From NCBI RefSeq assembly GCF_932526225.1, contig NC_064044.1:7676801-7740800 (forward strand): a stretch of DNA of 64,000 nt, in the 5' to 3' direction. Under the pieces are notes generated by a model. The model had not been told where the DNA came from. It saw nothing but the letters and a program-made list of their open reading frames with translations, and did not search any database. Positions within the stretch are counted from its first letter, which is position 1. Each line of letters starts with the position of its first letter. Shown here piece by piece: positions 56,552-64,000 of the stretch. The stretch comes from Nematostella vectensis (lineage: Eukaryota > Cnidaria > Anthozoa > Actiniaria > Edwardsiidae). The position numbers were made by a program, and so were the translations under genes.

Positions 56552-58828
56552 CTATTTTTTGAGCTCGCATGTCATAGTTATACCCGCGGATAGACTCAAC
56601 TCTGACAACTGTATCGTTGTTCGTCCAATCGAATTCCACCCCCTACGCATGCTCAGCCCTGGTCTCGCATTCTTTACCTCTATATCTAAATCTCTGTCCT
56701 TCAGTTGGTCCAACCCAACACAATACTCTATTGTTTCATTAAAACTAGGTGCCAGACTCCCACGTACGGCTCCTGTCCGCCGTCGGGTTTTCTTTGTTCG
56801 GTCCGGTAGCAGGTACAACCTGACAAACGGGTTTGTTTTGTTCTCTGGGTACCTAGATCTAAGTCTTTCCGCGCGAATGATGTTGATCAGTAGTCTATTT
56901 TTGCCATGGTCGTATTTTAGAGTGAGTTTGACCTCTCCCCTTGTCGATAACTCTTCGGTTGATGGTCCTATCGAAGGTCCTACGGACAACTCAGAGCTGA
57001 ACCCGGCAGTACTACTAGTTAAAGATGTAGTAGAGTACGCACCACGTGGAAAACTTGCACTTCCCCCGTCCGTCTCCCCCCCAGTCAAATTTGACGTTGA
57101 GCTTGACCCCCCTAGGTCGTGATGACTTTCCAGCACGGAGTTTTTCGTAGCCGGTGTTACCGGTTCTACTGGTTTTGGTTCGTGCGCTCTCAAGGCGCGC
57201 ATGACAACGCGACACTTGAGCGCTGTTCGCTCTAGTCCTGGCCCTTGTAGAGGAAATGCCCCCTCGTGTGACATCCCTGGCACATTAGCGATTCTTTTCA
57301 GATCGAAATTGCAGTAGCCCAAGACCTTCTTATCACCACCTTCCAAGATACTGATCTTGACATTTTGCGTGCGCGGGTCACTTATAAGGAATCGTAAGCC
57401 TTGGCTCCATGTGGGAGCCGCACTGCTGACCTGGAATGTATCCTTCGACGTTTTACCAACGTTCACCTTACATAGCAACCATGTTGGGGTCTCTATTGAC
57501 GTCATATCTTTAGGGAGATCTATAGCGTTGATTATCTTGACGAATAGGGCCGCTACTGTGGGGTTACGTGGAGTTGCTTGTCTTAAATCAGAAGGGTTTG
57601 GACTCAGAGAGAACCATTTCAAGCCAAGATGGATTCGTCCTTCTTCAACTCCTTCCAAATGAAGCCAGAGATCTGTCTTCCCGTTCTCGAAGGCCGACGC
57701 CACTTGGACATCAACTTCACCTATTTCTGTGTCCTTTCCTGCAATATCTTCGTCGTAAACTTTGCAGAATAACTCCTGGCCTTCGGTATTGTCTATGAAA
57801 GCTTCAAACGTCTCTTTCCATACAGGATCACAGTTAGACTTCTTGGTTTTCGTTCGGTATTTTTGAGCGCCAACTTCGACGATACAGTACGGATCGGATG
57901 TGGGTTTGCTTAACAGCGCCATATCTGCGGCAATAAGATCCTTCGCTTCTATGACTTCGACTCGGAGTACACCATCGGGAATCGGGTATTGCAAGTCGCC
58001 TGCGTCGACACTTGCCGACAAGGGGACAGCTATTCGATTTGGTAGCACGACAAACGACGCGACGACATCTTCGACGATGTCCAACAAAGTTCCTTTCAAC
58101 CCGGGTATGTCTAAAACACTTAATAAATTCGTCAAATCGAAAGAGATTTTCGGTCTGTTTAGGAAAAATACTGTCACGCCACCTACTGGATTATAATCAG
58201 ATAACAGAGGCTTGAGAATAACTCGTAACGGTCCGTGGATTTTCAGGTCTGAAATTCCAAGTTGGACTTTCTTGATTCCTAATGTGAAGTGAGCATCGCC
58301 GTTGTAGACAACATCCAAATCCATAATGAATTCTTTATCTCGCTTTTTAGCTTTATATGTCTTGATGTTTGTTATGTATAGAGGAGTTTGTCCCAACGCC
58401 ATTTTCTCGAAACACAAGCTTTGCAAGGGAGCTGGAAGGTAGCTTTGAATTGCAGGCTCAACGCTGTGCTTCAATATACCTTGTACCATGTCTTCAACGT
58501 AAGGCCACATTTGGTCCAAGATTCTATTCAGCCATAAGGCATGCTCTTCCTCGGAGAAATAAATCCACGAAGGCATATTAGGCCATACTTTCTTGACATC
58601 ATTTTCTTGTTTTATTACTCGGTGAATTTTACGCTTGTTCGATTTCAAGAGATGGCCAGATTGGAGAAAGGCACCGATAAACAAAAACAGTACAAGCCAC
58701 GCAAAGCTAAGGTGAAGCGCGCCGAAAGCCCATGCAATCCACGCTAAAACAAACCAGCCAAGGAACGTGAAGAAATGCGAAAAGAACTCTTTTCTAAAAA
58801 GGGAGATCTTCTCTCCCAGCTCGCTCAT
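56552..58828 (-). CDS. ESYT: Extended synaptotagmin, single-exon paralogue
   Basis: A single uninterrupted frame of 758 residues from MSELGEKISL to a TAG after ELKK. Domains: a membrane hairpin at about 19-57 (TFLGWFVLAWIAWAFGALHL onward), SMP at about 84-270 (MPSWIYFSEEEHALWLNRIL to GGVTVFFLNRPK), and C2A at about 284-405, retaining the acidic sites AADM, TSDPY and YDEDIAGKD. C2B (about 420-545) is degenerate, without Asp clusters. A Ser/Gly/Thr-rich linker is followed by C2C at about 625-755 with the basic PDRTKKTRRRTG strand. It shares long identical blocks with the neighbour, such as GGVTVFFLNRPK, FDLTNLL, ASFVVLPNR and NKTNPFVRLYLLPDR. Its coding sequence has no intron, even where the neighbour has one. 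The role is as for the paralogue: ER-plasma membrane tethering and lipid transfer. Confidence 0.95.
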   Translation of the reverse strand: MSELGEKISLFRKEFFSHFFTFLGWFVLAWIAWAFGALHLSFAWLVLFLFIGAFLQSGHLLKSNKRKIHRVIKQENDVKKVWPNMPSWIYFSEEEHALWLNRILDQMWPYVEDMVQGILKHSVEPAIQSYLPAPLQSLCFEKMALGQTPLYITNIKTYKAKKRDKEFIMDLDVVYNGDAHFTLGIKKVQLGISDLKIHGPLRVILKPLLSDYNPVGGVTVFFLNRPKISFDLTNLLSVLDIPGLKGTLLDIVEDVVASFVVLPNRIAVPLSASVDAGDLQYPIPDGVLRVEVIEAKDLIAADMALLSKPTSDPYCIVEVGAQKYRTKTKKSNCDPVWKETFEAFIDNTEGQELFCKVYDEDIAGKDTEIGEVDVQVASAFENGKTDLWLHLEGVEEGRIHLGLKWFSLSPNPSDLRQATPRNPTVAALFVKIINAIDLPKDMTSIETPTWLLCKVNVGKTSKDTFQVSSAAPTWSQGLRFLISDPRTQNVKISILEGGDKKVLGYCNFDLKRIANVPGMSHEGAFPLQGPGLERTALKCRVVMRALRAHEPKPVEPVTPATKNSVLESHHDLGGSSSTSNLTGGETDGGSASFPRGAYSTTSLTSSTAGFSSELSVGPSIGPSTEELSTRGEVKLTLKYDHGKNRLLINIIRAERLRSRYPENKTNPFVRLYLLPDRTKKTRRRTGAVRGSLAPSFNETIEYCVGLDQLKDRDLDIEVKNARPGLSMRRGWNSIGRTTIQLSELSLSAGITMTCELKK

Positions 58829-59754
58829 GGTGGGGAAGGTTTCAGGTCGCCGGATGTTGGAAAGCTTGTCATCTGTGTACGGTTGTCTCGCTTCAAACAG
58901 GTGGTGTGATTTCTCTCACACTTCGTCTAACCACGCAAAGGTAAATACCACAGTTATCGCAGCTACAACACAACTACCACTGTAAATTAATTCCTTACAA
59001 GTCTTTCGTGCAAAAGGTGGTTATGGAATTCTATTAAATGAAATCATTGAAGATCGTCTGAATCCACTGACGGTCTACTTTATCCTAAATTCCGAAACGC
59101 AACACGACTTCAACTTACTTTTGTTTTCAACCAATTTGATTTTCCATCTAAATAGATTATCAATAAGCAGATTATTTATGGTGGAAGTGACTCTGTTATA
59201 CTTAATTATTCATCTTTGTTTTGCTTTACTAGTTCTTAATTAATGGTGCCTCCTAAGAAAACAAAATATTCCAGTTTTAAGGTTCACTCTTTTTAGATTC
59301 CAAGTACATTTTTTTGTGCCCACTTAAAACCTTTAAGTTTGTTAATTTGATACCCTTATTTTAGAAATGAATTGTTTATAAATGTTTAAAATATTGTTTA
59401 AACATTATGCCTTGCAAATTACAGAACCAATTGTTTAAAATTTCAATTGACCGGATAAGCATTATTCTTTTTATGTACTACTAAGTTTTACTTTCTTGCT
59501 GTAAGAAATAGAGACAGAATTGAAATAGAAACAATATTATAATCACGCTCCGACATCTTTCATTTTCTATTCCCATGGCAGGTACCAGTTAGACAAAGGC
59601 GTCTTTCTCGCGTTGCTTAGTAACGAATAAGAAACGGCGGGAAATCCTATACAACTGTGTTGAGTACAGTAAACTTTTTAAATAATTCAATCTTTTCGCT
59701 ATAGTTAAGTGGCTGATCACAATTTTAGCCTTATGCAAACAGCGCTCGATAATG

Positions 59755-60070
59755 GTCAAAACAGGCAACATTGATGGCGAATACAGGCAACATTGCTGGC
59801 GAAAATAGGTCACATTTCTGGCGTAAACAGTAGCAAATACAGGCAACATTGCAAGCGAAAACAGGTAACATTGCTGGTGTAAACAGGCAACATTGTTGTC
59901 AAAAGCAGGCAACATAGCTGGCGAAAACAGGCAATATATTTCTGACGAAAACAGGAAACATTGCTGACGACAACAGGCAACATTGCTGGCGAAAACAGGA
60001 AACATTACTGGCGAAAACAGGCAACATTGCTGGCGAGCAACAATGCTGGCGAAAACAGGCAACATATTGC
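59755..60070. repeat. ~22-bp minisatellite, GGCAACATTGCTGGCGAAAACA
   Basis: About 13-14 imperfect copies of GCAACATTGCTGGCGAAAAC separated by AG or AGG. Minus-strand ORFs reading VFASNVACF-type peptides here are repeat artefacts. Confidence 0.85.
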
Positions 60071-60535
60071 TGTCGACGACACCTTTTTTGAGTTATCGGG
60101 AGATCATAAATATGTTTCTGGTTATTCTTGTTTTCTTTGTGAAATGTTAAATAAAAACCCAAACAAAACCATGTCGACAAAAAAAGAAGACCATATAAAA
60201 TGACTATTTAAAAAATATTTTCAGACTGAAACTTCTTTATATAACAATTATTTGCTCATTTATTTGATGCAGTGAGGGTTCTTGTAGTTGAAGAATCCAA
60301 AAATCCGAGAACATTTCAGGGGGGGAGGGGAAGTTGAAGGATCAAAGGCCCTTAGTGAGTTGATGGAAAGATTGCAGCCAGCTGGGCGTACGGTTAGACA
60401 GTATCTGACTGCACAAATCTTGGAAGACGCGTTGTGATGCTAGCAGTTCACAAATGGCCTTGATTTTGTTAGCTACTCTTATAACCAACCAATTTATCCC
60501 AGATTTCAACTTTTTTAGATAAATAAAAAGAAGAG

Positions 60536-60842
60536 TTTACTGTCGAATCCGTTGTATCGCGACCCGCGTTTTCAAAACACGATTTGTTCTGGTTTTCTAT
60601 TCCGTCAGTAAAACCCTTTCTGAGCCAATCAGAGTCTCGCTGTGTGCACTTCCCTGGCTATCCTTTGGACGAAAACCAGACAGTGTCGCGACAAAAAGCG
60701 AGGCAACTGTACAAGGCGAGAGATGGCAAAAATCTGATTGGCTTAAAATAATTTGACTGGCGAAACAGAAAATCCCAAAAGGCAAAAACAAATCGATGTT
60801 TTAAAATGCGGCGTGTAGCGATACAACGGATTTTACAGTAAA
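60536..60842. mobile_element. Foldback MITE with TTTACTGT ends
   Basis: TTTACTGTCGAATCCGTTGT, ATCGCGACCCGCGTTTT at the left is mirrored by AAAATGCGGCGTGTAGCGAT, ACAACGGATTTTACAGTAAA at the right. Homology continues inward through GAGCCAATCAGAG and ATCTGATTGGCTT. It is about 307 bp, nearly a complete palindrome. Confidence 0.75.
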
Positions 60843-61463
60843 GCAACCAGTTAGGTTAAGCGAAAATAAAACAGGATTAACTTAAGTACGACATCTTTTG
60901 CGTGTACATTCAAAAGGCAGATAATTTTGTTCTTGATTGCACCCCTCTTCATAAACATTCGTAAACATTTTATTGTTGCTTTGTTTACTAATCCACTAAT
61001 GGGGCCACCAGTATTGTCATCAATTACACTAATGTGCTCCAGCATAACATCGTTCACTTTCTAAGTCAACAAATGATCGAGCGTACACTGAGAGTAAATG
61101 GTAACTAAATAGAAGGAAAATGACCTGGTCGTCAGGTACGTGTTTAATAGCCATGTGGGTAGACCGTCTACATATAAGACTAGCTAGTATGCTAGTGAGG
61201 TTTACTAAAAAATATTAAATGATTATTTATATATATCTAATGTTTCCACCTAATCGCCCGGATAGCAATAACATATAAGCAAACCTGTCGTTGCAAAATT
61301 TACCACCCAACCTGGTCAGGCGATGATTACATATATGGTGAGGGCGACAGGAATTAATTTCCTCACATACCCTTTTAGCGACTTGAAAAAGTATAAACAC
61401 CAAGCGAAAATAGGTAGTTATAGAATGTTATATACTTTGATTGCTTCTCTTTTTTAGTTTAAT

Positions 61464-62052
61464 ATGGAGTTTAATATGGAGGCGAAGGGGAAGATGACAG
61501 GTGACAGGACAAGGAAGAACTCATCGAACGGATCGTTGTTCAGTTGCCAAGTGATGCTAAAGAATCACCGCGAGAGTACTAAGCTAAAGAAGGCAGTGCG
61601 AGGCTACGAGATGGAGGAGAGAGGAAGCCTGCAAAAGATGGACTTGGACTTAAAAGAGATGCAAACATTTCACGAGAATTTATTACGGACATCAACACTG
61701 AGGGAGCAGAGACATAGGGAGAAATAAGTCATCGAGTATGGGCCCGCAGGAAAGAAAGACTCGAGCAGCGTCAGAAGGGTGTGTTCGACCAATCACAAGG
61801 CGTCCTCGCTCCTCCACAGACGTCATAGATATGACGTCATTACGCGAGGGAGAGGTTCCGCGTCACATGATCACACTTTTGAATAAACAAGTGGGGCGCA
61901 TGCTGGAGGGGCTTGAAGAGAAGAAGGCTGCTTGCCATGGTAACGGAACCCATGGAAACAGCCAAAACGGTGATACCGCTTGTCAGAAAAGCCGGGGAGT
62001 AAGTAATTACGGAAAGATGCTCAGCCGACGAACTAGTCTTGCGCATGCGTAG
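61464..62052 (+). CDS. Candidate small gene, two adjacent ORFs in different frames
   Basis: An 87-codon ORF (61464-61727: basic and Glu-rich, probably helical, with MDLDLKEMQTFHENLLRTST) sits just after an acceptor-like TTTTTTAG. Ten bases after its stop, a 104-codon ORF (61738-62052) starts in another frame; it includes PRHMITLLNKQVGRMLEGLE and ends RRTSLAHA. The spacing is too short for an intron between them. Possibilities are two exons whose real borders I cannot place, a frameshifted pseudogene, or chance ORFs. A third ORF, at 62206-62421 (Arg/Ser-rich), shares the frame of the second. No family is recognised. Confidence 0.3.
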
Positions 62053-62370
62053 ACATCGTATCGTGCAGGTGCTGATTGTTTTGTTGGTCGCCTAGGCAAC
62101 CAGCACGCATGCGCGAAGTCTGGTCAACGGTGGAGTCACTCTAGTTTAGGGATACGAACGCTAAATTCTAGTGAAACGAGAATCAGTATAGATACAACAG
62201 CTCTCATGCGCGCTCATAACGAGTCTCACGCTGGTAGCACGACACGAACGCCAAGGCGAGAAACACGGAGTCGTAGTGTGGGGAGCAGACGGTTTTCTGT
62301 GAATACAGTGTGCACTGATCTTGCACCGGTTGGTACTAGTTTATTGCGGGCTCATTCCCGCACGCAGAGC

Positions 62371-62557
62371 TACCCTAGTGCCAGGAAATTACGTTGGTCA
62401 TGCGGCCATAAACCATCGTAGTGCCAGGAAATTAGGCTGGTCATGCGACCATAAACCATCGTAGTGCCAGGAAATTAGGCTGGTCATGCGACCATAAACC
62501 ATCGTAGTGCCAGGAAATTAGGCTGGTCATGCGGCCATAAACCATCGTAGTGACAGG
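62371..62557. repeat. 43-bp tandem repeat, about four copies
   Basis: The unit is CCATCGTAGTGCCAGGAAAT followed by TAGGCTGGTCATGCGACCAT and AAA, repeated with few changes. It overlaps the end of the ORF at 62206-62421. Confidence 0.85.
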
Positions 62558-62603
62558 AATAATAACAATAACAATAACAAAAACAATAACAATAATAATA
62601 ATA

Positions 62604-62650
<47 letters not shown>

Positions 62651-62690
62651 AATAAAAATAATAAAATAAATAATAATAATAAACACACCC
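62558..62690. repeat. Compound microsatellite, AACAAT/AAT/GAT
   Basis: AATAACAATAACAATAACAA is followed by AATAAT, then a GAT run of about 14 units, then AAT/AAATAAT units. It accounts for the Ile- or Ser-repeat minus-strand ORFs here. Confidence 0.9.
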
Positions 62691-63486
62691 GATGTAGTTC
62701 CTTTATTGTCTGAATTACGGAAGCCAACAAGTGGTTTTACTACTTACTTATCCCCATCTTCCCTAGTGGGAAATTCTATGCAGTCTTTCGCAACCTGTGT
62801 AGCCTTGCCCCAGGCCCCATATTACGTGACTCTGCCTCTCTTCTCCAGGTTTGCTTTGGCCGCCAAGGTTTCCCAAGTGGTTAAGCAAATAAAAAATTAT
62901 TAACGGACTATTGAAAACTTTGTTGTCCACTCGATCAATGAACTGTAAGTTCTAGTGCGCAATGTAAAATGTCGGAATTTAATATAGGGGTAGTAAAACA
63001 ATCAATCCAGACCCCCCCCCCCCCCACCCCAACATACAAATATTACGGAGGGGGAAGGGAGGTCTGAATAAGAAACTTCCTTCGTGACCGGAGGGACGGA
63101 TCATTTTGTCACCCGATTAAATTTCTTTGGGCTTCTCAAAACGCTTGATATCCATAGCAGTTCATTCCCTTTTCAAAGAGCTACAAGGGGTAACCGCGAT
63201 TTTATGCCGTGCACTTTCGTTTCTAATGACGATAATGTAAAATCTACCACAAGATGCGTGAACTTATTCGTCGGTGGTGTCGTCGGCAGAAAAAAATAAA
63301 GACAAGCGGGTACCTTGGGAACCACAACCAAATGCCGTTGGGTCAACAAGTTATCAGTCTCAGATCGTTGCGTCACCTCAACGGCATATCAGGTCGCGCA
63401 CCCCAACGCGATGAAAATAATATTTTCGAGAGTAGAACTCTGAGTAAGCCTATATGCTTTTATAAGGAACGAAACAGATCCCAACT
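62691..63486. other. Sequence upstream of the 63487 gene
   Basis: No exon is recognised. A C run (63011-63025) and purine-rich stretches are present. The promoter and 5' UTR of the gene starting at 63487 should lie here. Confidence 0.4.
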
Positions 63487-64000
63487 ATGGCGGGAGACGC
63501 AGACAAACCGCGCAAGACAAATCGCTCCAAGTGGAACATTTTAATCGTATGCCACATCGTATTCTCCATCGTACTAGCCGCACTTGTGATACATAACTAT
63601 GTCAAGAACGAATCCAGATTCAAGGAGCTCGGGGAAAAGCTCGAGCGGTGCGAAACTATCAGGGATTTAGCCTCAGAAATGACGGTGTCTGTCTCAACGT
63701 CAACGCCAAGGGTAGTCCAGGATCTCAGCGCGATGTTAAGAAGAAGTCCCCAAGAGAACGAAACGAGTGAGATTAGCAGAACTACCATCAAAACAAAAAT
63801 CAAAGCGGGCTTTATTGAGGCTCAGGAGGAAAACACAACAGAGGTCGGACACGAGGGCTTTCTTCCTGAAACTGGTCCTGGAATTCAGGCAAATCACATG
63901 CAAAATAACATTACTGCAGTGAACGAGAGTTCTCCTGAGAAACATTTCAAAGGATCAGATGGAAATTTGTCACGAGGTTGGTACAAAGGAAGTGAGGTTG
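63487..64000 (+). CDS. Type II membrane protein, N-terminal part, runs off the window
   Basis: An open frame of 171 codons from ATGGCGGGAGAC to the window end, with no stop. The N-terminus is short and basic (MAGDADKPRKTNRSK), followed by one hydrophobic helix at residues 17-36 (ILIVCHIVFSIVLAALVIH). Then comes a polar, probably extracellular or lumenal, stalk starting NYVKNESRFKELGEKLERCE, with possible N-glycosylation sites (NES, NET, NTT, NIT). Positive charges before the helix favour a type II topology, cytosolic N-terminus. The fold of the outer domain is beyond the window; similar N-terminal layouts occur in collagen-like and olfactomedin (gliomedin-like) membrane proteins, but nothing here proves that. 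Confidence 0.7.
   Translation, partial: MAGDADKPRKTNRSKWNILIVCHIVFSIVLAALVIHNYVKNESRFKELGEKLERCETIRDLASEMTVSVSTSTPRVVQDLSAMLRRSPQENETSEISRTTIKTKIKAGFIEAQEENTTEVGHEGFLPETGPGIQANHMQNNITAVNESSPEKHFKGSDGNLSRGWYKGSEV

Larger units (their letters stand above)
58829..61463. other. Region upstream of the minus-strand E-Syt gene
   Basis: No gene is recognised. The first few hundred bases should include the E-Syt promoter. It contains the 22-bp array (59755-60070), a foldback MITE (60536-60842) and otherwise AT-rich sequence. A pyrimidine-rich tract and TTTTTTAG at about 61448-61456 looks like an acceptor just before the ORF at 61464. Confidence 0.5.

Noticed and set aside
59589-60180. Minus-strand ORF of 158 codons with Cys/Phe-rich repeats
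   Set aside because: It reads through the 22-bp minisatellite; no start context or conserved domain.

Overview
The window is nuclear DNA from an animal. Its genes are split by spliceosomal introns with GT-AG ends, the introns are crowded with foldback elements and minisatellites, and the recognisable proteins are metazoan (RCC1L, PHTF, extended synaptotagmins). Intron-rich gene structure, moderate AT-richness and short palindromic elements fit a cnidarian such as a sea anemone; this is inference, as nothing read here fixes the species.

Layout. (1) 1-3079, + strand: the last five exons of an RCC1L (WBSCR16)-type mitochondrial RCC1-repeat gene. (2) 4857-12213, - strand: a 13-exon gene for a 490-residue coiled-coil protein I cannot name. 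(3) 12214-14329: gap between the divergent genes 2 and 4, likely holding both promoters. (4) 14330-19631, + strand: a six-exon gene for an 808-residue protein with a long acidic N-terminus and two C-terminal PH domains. (5) 19.7-25.7 kb: no gene recognised, but two minisatellites (about 97 bp and 80 bp units) and a transposon remnant. (6) 25728-47414, + strand: 20 exons of a PHTF1/2 orthologue, every exon phase consistent, with the first coding exon not found. Its introns hold most of the unusual sequence. (7) 50888-55136 (+) and 56552-58828 (-): two extended synaptotagmin genes tail to tail, one with a single coding intron and one with none. (8) 61.4-62.7 kb: short unassigned ORFs and microsatellites. 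(9) 63487-64000, + strand: the start of a type II membrane protein that runs off the window.

The main discovery candidate is in the PHTF gene. At four exons, at least (29729-29871, 30559-30761, 39850-39946 and 46871-46996), the neighbouring tandem repeat is made of the exon edge plus its splice site. A fifth array, of 53-bp units, starts a few bases inside another donor. The largest splice-site array, 37.8-39.85 kb, holds about 27 extra copies of a 3' splice site immediately upstream of the real one. A further block of the same 74-bp unit lies in the next intron, beside a high-identity inverted duplication. I read this as repeated local amplification of AG|GT exon-intron junctions within one gene. 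Effects on splicing are untested.

The E-Syt pair would be expected to tether ER to plasma membrane. The other genes show no evident functional link, as is usual for animal genomes.
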